From an uncultured Gammaproteobacteria bacterium (GTDB lineage: Bacteria; Pseudomonadota; Gammaproteobacteria; Chromatiales; Chromatiaceae): a stretch of DNA of 8,956 nt. The stretch covers positions 1 to 8,956 of the forward strand of contig CALAZS010000198.1 in the NCBI GenBank assembly GCA_937926265.1, written 5' to 3'. Position 1 is the stretch's first letter. Each line of letters opens with the position of its first letter. Shown here piece after piece: positions 1-6,144 of this stretch. Made by a program: the position numbers and the translations under genes. Under the pieces are notes generated by a model. It searched no databases. It was given only the letters and a program-made list of their open reading frames with translations, and was not told the DNA's origin.

Positions 1-20
1 TTCCTTAGACCAGGTGACTT

Positions 21-863
21 ATGCTCAGCATTGGCAAGCAAAACTATTTACAAATCATCCAGTCCAGCGAACACGGCGTTTACCTTGATGCCGGCAAACA
101 AACCAAGGTACTGCTACCTCGGAAATACCTGCCAAAAGGTTTTAAGGTTGGTGACTGGCTGGAAGTTTTTGTCTACTACGATTCGGAAGACAGACTCATT
201 GCCACTACCCGAAAGCCTCTCGCAGAAGTTGGTCAGTTTGCTTATTTAAGCGTTGTTGATGTCAATAAAACCGGAGCATTTCTGGACTGGGGACTGGAAA
301 AGGACTTGCTCGTTCCTTTCCAGGAACAATACAAGCGGTTGATAAAAGGCAAGTCATACACGGTATTTTTATATCTCGATAAAAAAACCAAACGCATTAC
401 TGCAACAACGAAACTTGACAGTAAGCTCACCGAATCGAATGAAGGTCATTTCAAAAAACAAGATGAGGTCGACATTCTAATCTGGCGACAAACAGATATC
501 GGTTATTCAGTCATCATCAATAACCGTTACCTGGGCCTGCTCTATAAAAATGAATTGTTCAGAACTGTTAAGTATGGCGAAAAACTAAAGGCCTTTATCA
601 AGGATATTCGCCAGGATGACAAAATAGACGTTACACTCAACAAGAGCAAAAAGCAGGCTTACGAAGAACTCCCCGAAAAGATCCTGCGCTATCTTGAGAG
701 CAATAACGGCGTTTCAAGCATTACCGACAAGAGCTCACCAGAAGAAATTTATGCTGAATTCGCTGTCAGCAAAGCCAATTTCAAACGCGCAGTTGGCAGT
801 TTATACAAAGCCAGAAAGGTTCAGTTAGAGCCGGGACAAATCAAACTGCTCAACACCAAATAA
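21..863 (+). CDS. CvfB/YitL-like S1-domain RNA-binding protein
   Basis: The 280-residue product resembles the CvfB/YitL family, which carries successive S1-type OB folds followed by a C-terminal winged helix and binds RNA. What is visible: an N-terminal basic beta-rich module (about 1-65, with LLPRKYLP and a GDWLEVFVYYD strand), a second S1-like module (about 66-135, with GAFLDWGLEKDLLVPFQEQ, typical of S1 domains), a third (about 145-215), and a C-terminal segment (about 216-280) with the ISS...SPEEIYAEFAVSKANFKRAVGSLYK pattern of a winged helix. Length fits the family (about 280-300). The ATG at 21 is preceded by AGGTG with suitable spacing. There is no signal peptide, so it is cytoplasmic. 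It converges on soxB and shows no functional link to the Sox genes. Homologues are often mislabelled as GntR-type regulators because of the winged helix. The family assignment is solid; the precise RNA targets are unknown. Confidence 0.88.
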   Translation: MLSIGKQNYLQIIQSSEHGVYLDAGKQTKVLLPRKYLPKGFKVGDWLEVFVYYDSEDRLIATTRKPLAEVGQFAYLSVVDVNKTGAFLDWGLEKDLLVPFQEQYKRLIKGKSYTVFLYLDKKTKRITATTKLDSKLTESNEGHFKKQDEVDILIWRQTDIGYSVIINNRYLGLLYKNELFRTVKYGEKLKAFIKDIRQDDKIDVTLNKSKKQAYEELPEKILRYLESNNGVSSITDKSSPEEIYAEFAVSKANFKRAVGSLYKARKVQLEPGQIKLLNTK

Positions 864-886
864 AAAAGGCCGGAAAACCGGCCTTT
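862..886. terminator. Bidirectional intrinsic terminator between cvfB-like gene and soxB
   Basis: A perfect 9-bp stem (AAAGGCCGG / CCGGCCTTT) closes a 4-nt AAAA loop at 865-886. Read from the soxB side it is followed by six T residues (862-867 on the plus strand are A), so it is a strong terminator for the leftward sox transcript. Read rightward it starts inside the TAA stop of the CvfB-like gene and ends in TTT, so it should also stop that transcript. It sits between the two convergent stop codons, exactly where a shared terminator is expected. Confidence 0.9.
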
Positions 887-910
887 AAAATTGACACTCT
901 TAATAAAGCT

Positions 911-2818
911 CTAGACAGACTCACCGGGATAATCGGCAATACCCGGGTTTTCCGATACACCAATCAGTTTTGGATGATTAATTTTAGGCAGGCGCAATAC
1001 GTCATCGCTGCTTTTCGTTGCCAGGATATAGTCTCTGACCACATCCCACATTAATCGACCTTCAGGGGTACGGTTAACCGTTGCCCAGCCAGCGACCTTG
1101 TATTTACGATCCGATTCAATCACATGGCCATTATCAAGCCTTGCTTCAGAAATACGTTCGTATATAGGCTTTGAAGGATCAATGGTATAATCCATACCGC
1201 CTACACGCACCATGTCTCCACCTGACTGCAGGTATGGATCCGGGTCAAACAGGTTATCAGCAACACCCTCCAGTACATTAATCAACTCACGACCGGTCAT
1301 TTCACTGACATAGGTTTCACCGTATGTCATGGCACATTGAGTCATAACGTCTTCCATCGTGATCCAGTCACCCTGGAGCGTGCTCGTTCCCCAACGCACA
1401 CCGGCAGACATTGCAACATCAGCTTTGAACTCGTGACGAAGAGCGTTACATAATACCTGGTCCCAGGTACCCATAAAGTTACCGCGACGGTATAGAACAC
1501 GATCCGCAATCGCCAGTTTTTCTGAAAGAATTTCTTCGTAGGTTTTACCTACCCTGTCTTTGTTGAAGAAAAATTTGCTGCTACGACTTTCAATGATTTT
1601 GTCATCATACTTTGTCTGGCGCATCTGGTTGATATAGGCTTCCATTTCCTTGTCCGCATCCAGCCAGTTGGTAATAACCGGCAACATGTTGTACTCCATC
1701 GACTTGATTTTTCCATCCTGGATATCAAAGTCCATCACACCAACATACTTGCCGTTGGATCCGGCATTGGTTACCCAGCACTCGCCACCTTCAACGTTCT
1801 TAACCTTGATGGGTTTTGGCATACCATCGTGGGTATGGCCACCAAACACGGCATTAAGACCAGGTACCCTTTCAGCCATCTTGATATCAACGTCCATACC
1901 ATTGTGAGACAACAGGACAATCGCATCCGGTTTTTCTTCTTCACGAATTGTTTCAACCAACTCGATCATTTCCTCTTCGCGTAAACCGAAAGACCAGTCT
2001 GGGAAGAACTCCTGCGGGTTGGCATTGGCCGTTCTTGGAAAAGCCTGCCCTACGATACAGATTCTTGCACCGTTTATTTCTTTAATGACGTATGGCTGGA
2101 AGGCATGACCGGAATCTTCATCAAACAGTCCACGCCCATCAAACTTTTCAACCATTGCCGGGTATTCGTCACTGAACAAGGCATCTTCTTTAACTTTGAC
2201 ATTCTGACCAATGAAGTCACCTTTGAAGAGAGAAACGTTACTCAATACTTCATCTTCACGGTAGGTAAACTCCCAGTGACCTACCATAACATCCAGACCG
2301 AGAATGTTGGATGCTTCAACCATATCGACGCCGCGCGTCCATAATGCTGTACCTGAGCCCTGCCACAAGTCTCCACCATCTATAGTCAGGGTATTCTGTT
2401 TACCACCTGCCTCGTCACGCAACTTATCCAGCAAAGTTTTAAGGTGCGCAAAACCACCGGTCTTACCAAACTTGGCAGCATCATGTTCAAAATTCAGATA
2501 AGTGTATGCATAAGACTCTGGTGTGTTTTCTTGAAGCCCCATAGCTTTTAAAAGTTTTTTTCCAACCAGATGCGGTGGCCTGCCATAAGCTTCACCAACA
2601 CCCAGGTTGACGTTTGGCTCACGGAAATAGACAGGTTTCAGTTGGCCATGCACATCAGTAATGTGAAGTAGCCTGGCATTGCCTTTCATTGGCAAATCGT
2701 AAAAGCCTTGAGGCATATTATTACTGAAAGCCTTTTGTGGAATCAGTGCAGGAATGGCTGCAGCGCCAACACCCAGCCCCATAATCTTCAAAAAATCACG
2801 GCGATCAAGTTTTTTCAT
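911..2818 (-). CDS. soxB: SoxB, periplasmic dimanganese sulfate thiohydrolase (thiosulfohydrolase)
   Basis: SoxB hydrolyses the terminal sulfonate from the S-thiosulfonate held on the SoxY cysteine and releases sulfate. Counting from the ATG at 2818 (635 aa), a Tat signal is visible (DRRDFLK at 5-11 followed by a hydrophobic stretch), giving folded export to the periplasm. The metallophosphatase domain shows the metal ligands in order: HITDVHGQ (D55, H57), GGDLWQG (D150), GHWEFTY (H181, in the place of the Asn-His pair of ordinary 5'-nucleotidases, a SoxB trait), LLSHNG (H305) and GGHTHD (H328, H330). A 5'-nucleotidase C-terminal domain follows (about 390-600) with the substrate-loop SGGDM near 533. 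An in-frame TTG at 2830 would add four residues; ATG is preferred because the Tat motif then starts in the usual place. Neither start has a good Shine-Dalgarno. It lies 151 bp downstream of soxZ, beyond a terminator. The family call is certain. Confidence 0.97.
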   Translation of the reverse strand: MKKLDRRDFLKIMGLGVGAAAIPALIPQKAFSNNMPQGFYDLPMKGNARLLHITDVHGQLKPVYFREPNVNLGVGEAYGRPPHLVGKKLLKAMGLQENTPESYAYTYLNFEHDAAKFGKTGGFAHLKTLLDKLRDEAGGKQNTLTIDGGDLWQGSGTALWTRGVDMVEASNILGLDVMVGHWEFTYREDEVLSNVSLFKGDFIGQNVKVKEDALFSDEYPAMVEKFDGRGLFDEDSGHAFQPYVIKEINGARICIVGQAFPRTANANPQEFFPDWSFGLREEEMIELVETIREEEKPDAIVLLSHNGMDVDIKMAERVPGLNAVFGGHTHDGMPKPIKVKNVEGGECWVTNAGSNGKYVGVMDFDIQDGKIKSMEYNMLPVITNWLDADKEMEAYINQMRQTKYDDKIIESRSSKFFFNKDRVGKTYEEILSEKLAIADRVLYRRGNFMGTWDQVLCNALRHEFKADVAMSAGVRWGTSTLQGDWITMEDVMTQCAMTYGETYVSEMTGRELINVLEGVADNLFDPDPYLQSGGDMVRVGGMDYTIDPSKPIYERISEARLDNGHVIESDRKYKVAGWATVNRTPEGRLMWDVVRDYILATKSSDDVLRLPKINHPKLIGVSENPGIADYPGESV

Positions 2819-2843
2819 GCGGAATACCAAAGTGTTATTTGAA

Positions 2844-2889
2844 ATTATAAAAAGTAACGTTAAACAATATCCCGTTCAGATACTGTCAA
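2844..2889 (-). promoter_or_regulatory. Possible soxB promoter elements
   Basis: The stretch between the soxZ terminator and soxB holds a consensus TTGACA at 2884-2889 and a consensus TATAAT at 2844-2849, both reading toward soxB. They are 34 bp apart, so they cannot be the two halves of one sigma-70 promoter. TTGACA has only poor -10 partners downstream, and TATAAT has only a weak -35 upstream (an AT-rich GGATAT-like hexamer at about 17 bp). A transcript starting from the TATAAT would have a leader of only about 19 nt before the ATG at 2818. The need for a promoter here is inferred from the strong terminator upstream; which hexamer is used cannot be decided from the sequence. Confidence 0.4.
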
Positions 2890-2916
2890 TCTTCCGTTAC
2901 CTGTTTTTTTAGATAT

Positions 2917-2951
2917 AAAAAAAGCAAGGCCTGAATTCACAGACCTTGCTT
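2917..2951 (-). terminator. Intrinsic terminator after soxZ
   Basis: On the transcribed (minus) strand the arms AAGCAAGGTCTG and CAGGCCTTGCTT pair over 12 bp with a single G-U wobble around a 6-nt TGAATT loop, and are followed directly by seven T residues (plus-strand A at 2917-2923). The hairpin starts 18 nt after the soxZ stop codon. It has every attribute of a Rho-independent terminator and separates soxXA-lipoprotein-soxYZ from soxB. Confidence 0.9.
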
Positions 2952-2969
2952 CTCAGGCATACAAGATAA

Positions 2970-3278
2970 TTATCTTACCTTGGCAGTCTTGGTGTCACTG
3001 CCACCTTTGTTGTCTTTCCATGAAAGAGTGATTTCATCACCTTTGGCACCCGCATAATGGAACTCAAGGTAAGGGTTGGCAGAAACACCACCACTCCAGT
3101 TGGAACTCAACAGTGTTGCATCACCTTTAGTACAGGTCACTTCAGTTATGTAGTGTGCAGGAACCAGCTTGCCAGTTTCCTTAACTTTACGCAGACCGGT
3201 TTCCATTGGATGGTTAATCAGACATTTAACTGAAACGATGTCTTTTTTCGCTTTAGCTTTTAATTTGATAGAAGCCAT
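2970..3278 (-). CDS. soxZ: SoxZ, sulfur-carrier complex subunit
   Basis: SoxZ is the immunoglobulin-like partner of SoxY; the SoxYZ heterodimer carries sulfur intermediates on the SoxY cysteine. The 102-residue product has the family hallmark HPMETG (about 23-28) and the later ANPYLEFHYA strand (about 67-76), and its length is normal. It has no signal peptide, as expected for a protein exported together with the Tat substrate SoxY. Two cysteines are present: C49 in VTCTKGD, a position where SoxZ proteins commonly have Cys, and C19 in VKCLINHP, which from memory is usually Ala or Thr. The ATG at 3278 has GAGG eight bases upstream. It follows soxY after 57 bp and ends just before an intrinsic terminator. 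Confidence 0.96.
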   Translation of the reverse strand: MASIKLKAKAKKDIVSVKCLINHPMETGLRKVKETGKLVPAHYITEVTCTKGDATLLSSNWSGGVSANPYLEFHYAGAKGDEITLSWKDNKGGSDTKTAKVR

Positions 3279-3335
3279 TTTTAATTCCTCAATAAATAAT
3301 TAGTTAAAATCGTTAGTCAATTAAGTGTCGCAGAA

Positions 3336-3812
3336 TTAACCGCCACAACCACCGATAGTTACTTTAACGCCAGCACGGTTGCTGTAAAGTTTACCGCCTG
3401 CTTTAGCAACAGCGATAACATCACCGGATTTACCCAGTTTGATACGAGTACGGGCATAAGCCTTGGTACCTTCGCCCGGAGTAAAGGTAGCGACCAGAGG
3501 GGTGCCGTTGGCCGCAGCCAGAATTGCCATCATTTCAGTGTTAGGAATCATGGATTCAATGGTTATACTCACAGTGGAACCATTCTCAGCAATAGGTGGT
3601 GCAGTGATTTTTACATCTTCAGAGTTTTCTGACACATCAGAACCAAAAATTTCGCTCATGGCATCAGGGATTTTTTTGGAAGTGAAGGCTTTCTCTGGCC
3701 ATGCCGCCAAAACAGCTGATGGAGTGACCAGGCCTGCTGCAACTGCTACACCAATTGTGCTGGCAGCTACAGATCCTTTTAGAAAAACACGTCGTTTCAA
3801 GTTAGTATTCAT
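3336..3812 (-). CDS. soxY: SoxY, sulfur-carrier subunit with C-terminal swinging-arm cysteine
   Basis: SoxY holds the sulfur substrate covalently on a cysteine at the end of a flexible C-terminal arm and presents it in turn to SoxXA and SoxB. The 158-residue precursor begins with a twin-arginine signal (KRRVFLKG, R7-R8) and a hydrophobic stretch, with likely cleavage near VLA/AW at 36-37. The protein ends in GGCGG with C156 as the carrier cysteine, which is the diagnostic SoxY terminus. The ATG at 3812 is preceded by GGAG with a rather long 11-base spacing. The gene starts 26 bp after the SoxK-like lipoprotein gene and precedes soxZ, as in most sox clusters. Confidence 0.97.
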   Translation of the reverse strand: MNTNLKRRVFLKGSVAASTIGVAVAAGLVTPSAVLAAWPEKAFTSKKIPDAMSEIFGSDVSENSEDVKITAPPIAENGSTVSITIESMIPNTEMMAILAAANGTPLVATFTPGEGTKAYARTRIKLGKSGDVIAVAKAGGKLYSNRAGVKVTIGGCGG

Positions 3813-3838
3813 GATTAAAATATCTCCGAATATATTGT

Positions 3839-4669
3839 TTAATTTAATTTTGGACCGGCATTTTGTTGTTCCATGGCTTGGGCATACCCCATATCAGCCT
3901 GGAACTTAGCCATTTCAAGTAACTCAATAGCCTTGGTGTAATCGCCAGATGCCGCAGCTTTTTCAGCAATAACAACATAACTACCTTTTTCAGTAGAGCC
4001 GTCAGGCTTAACCCATTTAACAAAAGTTGATTTTTTCCAACGGGTATCACGCCACTCGCCTCCAACACTGGCAGCTTTATCAGCAGCAGCAATAGTGGAT
4101 TTCAACAGTTCCTCGTATCCATCTTTATCACCAGAAACCGCCGCTGCTGCAGCTGAAGCAGATTTCCCGATTACGGGACCAGCTTGTTTCTGAGCCATGG
4201 CCTGTTCGTATCCCATTTCACCCTGAAACCTGGCCGTTTCCAGCAGTTCAACAGCTTTGGCATAATCACCGGCTTCAGCAGCTTTGGCTGCAACAGTCAT
4301 GAAACTACCCTTGACTGTTTCACCTGATGGAGAAGTCCACTTTACGAAAGTAGATTTTTTCCAACGCGTATCACGCCACTCACCACCAACTGATGCCGCT
4401 TTGTCAACAGCCTCATTGGCTGCAGCAAGAGCCGCATCATAAGCCGCTTTATCAGCTGAAGTGGCAGAAGGTTCAGCTTTTGACTCTTCAGCTTTGGGCG
4501 CCTGGGCAACAGCTGGCACAGCCATCTGCTCGCTGCTCATTACGGCAGGCTTTTCAGGCATAGCAGCCGCCTTGTCGGCAGACTGCTGCGGTGAATCAGA
4601 ACATGCTGCCAACACCAGTAAGGGCGATGTTACGAGTAAACTCTTCATGAATTTACTTTGCTTCATCAT
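3839..4669 (-). CDS. SoxK-like (SoxXA-binding) lipoprotein with two tandem domains
   Basis: This 276-residue protein has a lipoprotein signal peptide ending in LAAC (C23), so it is probably membrane-anchored on the periplasmic side, with Ser at +2 favouring the outer membrane. An Ala/Pro/Glu-rich linker (about 24-75) leads to two 89-residue repeats (77-165 and 185-273). Each contains GGEWRDTRWKKSTFVKW, an acidic/alanine helix with GDYxKAxELLE, then FQxxMGYxQAM and a closing AGP. The WRDT...GDYAKA...MGYxQA pattern and the place directly after soxA resemble SoxK/SAXB, the small third subunit of the SoxXAK complex in green sulfur bacteria. As I remember it, SoxK has one copy and lacks the extra KKSTFVKW segment. 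Inferred role: binding or membrane-tethering SoxXA. The start ATG at 4669 (another follows at 4666) has AAGAGG overlapping the soxA stop, so translational coupling is likely. Family identity is from memory and moderate. Confidence 0.62.
   Translation of the reverse strand: MMKQSKFMKSLLVTSPLLVLAACSDSPQQSADKAAAMPEKPAVMSSEQMAVPAVAQAPKAEESKAEPSATSADKAAYDAALAAANEAVDKAASVGGEWRDTRWKKSTFVKWTSPSGETVKGSFMTVAAKAAEAGDYAKAVELLETARFQGEMGYEQAMAQKQAGPVIGKSASAAAAAVSGDKDGYEELLKSTIAAADKAASVGGEWRDTRWKKSTFVKWVKPDGSTEKGSYVVIAEKAAASGDYTKAIELLEMAKFQADMGYAQAMEQQNAGPKLN
3851..4117 (-). repeat. SoxK-like domain, repeat copy 2
   Basis: This encodes residues 185-273 of the lipoprotein. In the 69 bp that encode the identical 23-residue block, the two copies differ at 13 bases and every difference is silent. 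The duplication is therefore old and held by selection on the protein rather than recent or homogenised. Confidence 0.85.
4175..4441 (-). repeat. SoxK-like domain, repeat copy 1
   Basis: This encodes residues 77-165 of the lipoprotein. It aligns without gaps to the second copy at an offset of 108 residues; my hand count gives 58 identities in 89 positions, including an unbroken block of 23 (residues 89-111). Confidence 0.85.
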
Positions 4670-4678
4670 CTATACCTC

Positions 4679-5536
4679 TTACTTGCGGTAGCCAGGACCG
4701 TTAATTTCAAGTCCGTTCGACATGGAAGCATGGAAGAATTCCAGGTTACGGTATTCTTCACCCTGGTTTTTAAATGGTTTGGCACGAACCTGTTTGTTAC
4801 AGCCATCATAACGACGTTGCAGAGTACCGAAACCATCTTCGTTCTTGTCAGCTAACTGCCATTTACGACGCCAAACCGGGAAGTGCGTGGTATGACCCAC
4901 AGTCGGGCTCAACAGGTCAGCACGAACATACATTCCAGCCTGGTATACATGACAATCAGCACATGACAGGTTTAACTGACCACGCTTTGCATAGAAGAAC
5001 TGTTTACCCATTTCGTAAGCTTCTTTCGCTTTAGGGTCATCCGGCACAACAACATTGATTTTCTGGCCGCGAGCCTGATATGCCAGATAGGCAGAAACAT
5101 AGGCAAGATTACCTTTTTTACCTTTGAAGGGTTTTTCACCATTGTCAGTAAGACATTTGTTGATATCACCTTCGAGAGTGACAACCTGTTGAGTTTCACT
5201 ATCCCAATGAGGATATTTCACACGAACAGCAGATGGATCATCACCAAAACAGCTGGCGAAGGTTTTTCCGTTGGCGAAAGGCTTGTTGTATAACTCTTCA
5301 CCTTTTGCCAGGTTATCTTCATATGGAGGGAAGTTATCTTCAACATCCTGCCATTGCATGAACAGGCCCTCATCAAGTGCATAGGCACCGTTAACAAGAG
5401 AGTCGGTGGTAACACCAGGGAATTTCTTAATAAAGTAGTCTTTCAAATCGTTAGCATCGGCATTGTTATCAGCCATGATGGTTGATGAAGCCAAAGATAC
5501 AGATGCCGCGAGTAGTACAGAGATATACTTTCGCAT
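4679..5536 (-). CDS. soxA: SoxA, cytochrome c subunit of SoxXA (single-haem type)
   Basis: SoxA is the catalytic subunit of the periplasmic SoxXA cytochrome, which oxidatively joins thiosulfate to the SoxY cysteine. The 285-residue precursor has a Sec signal peptide (cleavage likely after A22). One haem-binding motif, CADCH (C192, C195, H196), is present. The active-site cysteine lies in QRRYDGC (C246), where SoxA carries the persulfide haem ligand. The region that holds a first CxxCH in dihaem SoxA reads ASCFGDD here, so that haem is absent; C96 and C128 (in DINKC) remain and could form a disulfide. Single-haem SoxA is the type known from SoxXAK-containing organisms, which agrees with the SoxK-like gene next door. 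The ATG at 5536 has AGAGGA upstream. It lies 52 bp after soxX. Confidence 0.96.
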   Translation of the reverse strand: MRKYISVLLAASVSLASSTIMADNNADANDLKDYFIKKFPGVTTDSLVNGAYALDEGLFMQWQDVEDNFPPYEDNLAKGEELYNKPFANGKTFASCFGDDPSAVRVKYPHWDSETQQVVTLEGDINKCLTDNGEKPFKGKKGNLAYVSAYLAYQARGQKINVVVPDDPKAKEAYEMGKQFFYAKRGQLNLSCADCHVYQAGMYVRADLLSPTVGHTTHFPVWRRKWQLADKNEDGFGTLQRRYDGCNKQVRAKPFKNQGEEYRNLEFFHASMSNGLEINGPGYRK

Positions 5537-5588
5537 CGTTCTATCCTCTTACAAAAATTTTATGAACTAAAAATAAACAGGGAATAAA

Positions 5589-5951
5589 TTACAAGGTGTG
5601 AATGTATTCAGTAATCAATTCGACCTGTTTGTCAGTGAGAGCACCGTGCTTACCGAATGGAGGCATAGCCGTCATAGGGTTTCTGGCAGTTGCATCCCAG
5701 ATTTGATCATAAAGTTTCTTTTTATCCGGGAAGCGCGCTTTCATAGCAATGAGAGGAGGACCGATGTTACCTGGCAGTTCACCGCCTTCGATGGCATGGC
5801 AACCGAGACAGTTACCTTTCTTACGGTCAAATGCCAGAGCTTTTCCTTGTGCCACTGCATCATCAGCTGCCATAGCAGCAGTAGATAACAGACCGGTGGA
5901 GAGCACCAGTGCACTGAGTAGTATCGCTATCCTTTGGCTTGGTTTTGTCAT
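5589..5951 (-). CDS. soxX: SoxX, monohaem cytochrome c subunit of SoxXA
   Basis: SoxX accepts the electrons released when SoxA joins thiosulfate to SoxYZ. The 120-residue precursor has a Sec signal peptide with likely cleavage at AMA/AD (28/29). It contains one CLGCH haem motif (C48, C51, H52), the SoxX-typical GNIGPPL segment (about 61-67) and TAMPPFG near 94-100, whose M96 is the probable distal haem ligand. Start choice is supported by GGAG seven bases before the ATG at 5951. It is the first gene of the sox unit, directly downstream of the promoter and inverted repeat described at 6024-6081. Confidence 0.95.
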   Translation of the reverse strand: MTKPSQRIAILLSALVLSTGLLSTAAMAADDAVAQGKALAFDRKKGNCLGCHAIEGGELPGNIGPPLIAMKARFPDKKKLYDQIWDATARNPMTAMPPFGKHGALTDKQVELITEYIHTL

Positions 5952-6023
5952 ATGTTTACTCCAAACTAGAATATTATAGTTTTATAATTTACTGATAATT
6001 AAGATATTTTTTACAGCACACTT

Positions 6024-6051
6024 ACTATAGTAGGGTATGCAGGATTTACAA
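6024..6051 (-). promoter_or_regulatory. Predicted sigma-70-type promoter of the sox operon
   Basis: Reading toward soxX, TTGTAA (6046-6051) and TATAGT (6024-6029) are 16 bp apart, matching the sigma-70 consensus at 4/6 and 5/6 positions. The start point would fall near 6017, leaving a leader of about 66 nt that contains the soxX Shine-Dalgarno. The imperfect -35 and short spacer suit an activator-dependent promoter, and an inverted repeat lies 5 bp upstream. A second TATAAT (5973-5978) is closer to soxX but has no credible -35 and would leave a very short leader. Prediction by eye only. Confidence 0.5.
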
Positions 6052-6056
6052 CACTA

Positions 6057-6081
6057 ATATCCGTTGTAATTCAACGGATAT
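6057..6081. promoter_or_regulatory. Perfect 10-5-10 inverted repeat, probable operator upstream of soxX
   Basis: ATATCCGTTG (6057-6066) and CAACGGATAT (6072-6081) are exact reverse complements around a TAATT spacer. The centre (6069) falls at about -52 from the predicted start point, a position where LuxR/FixJ-type activators commonly bind. No T tract follows on either strand, so it is not a convincing terminator for the two-component operon that ends at 6145. The symmetric, promoter-adjacent placement suggests a dimer binding site, most simply for the response regulator encoded just upstream. The palindrome is certain; the function is inferred. Confidence 0.65.
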
Positions 6082-6144
6082 AATTCTAAGCGGGCGATGA
6101 AAAGAAAATATAGGCGCTTGTCTTGAAAATAACTGTGGAAAACC

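Noticed and set aside
3463..3909. 148-codon plus-strand open frame opposite soxY and the end of the lipoprotein gene
   Set aside because: It is antisense to clear soxY coding sequence, has no Shine-Dalgarno or family resemblance, and spans a gene boundary; it is a shadow of the opposite strand.
5598..5979. Two overlapping plus-strand open frames opposite soxX
   Set aside because: Both are antisense to a gene with a haem motif and signal peptide; their compositions are typical of reverse-strand shadows.
6023..6032. Perfect 10-bp palindrome TACTATAGTA
   Set aside because: It overlaps the predicted -10 element and is made mostly of A and T, so its symmetry is likely a by-product of the TATA-like hexamer rather than a separate operator.
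6057..6081. The inverted repeat as a terminator of the kinase-regulator operon
   Set aside because: The stem is AT-rich at its base, lacks a following T run on either strand, and is placed next to promoter hexamers; an operator role is more likely.
6085..6121. AAGCG...CGCTT pairing after the response-regulator gene, considered as a terminator
   Set aside because: The stem is only about 5 bp, the loop is over 20 nt and no T tract follows; it is not a credible terminator.
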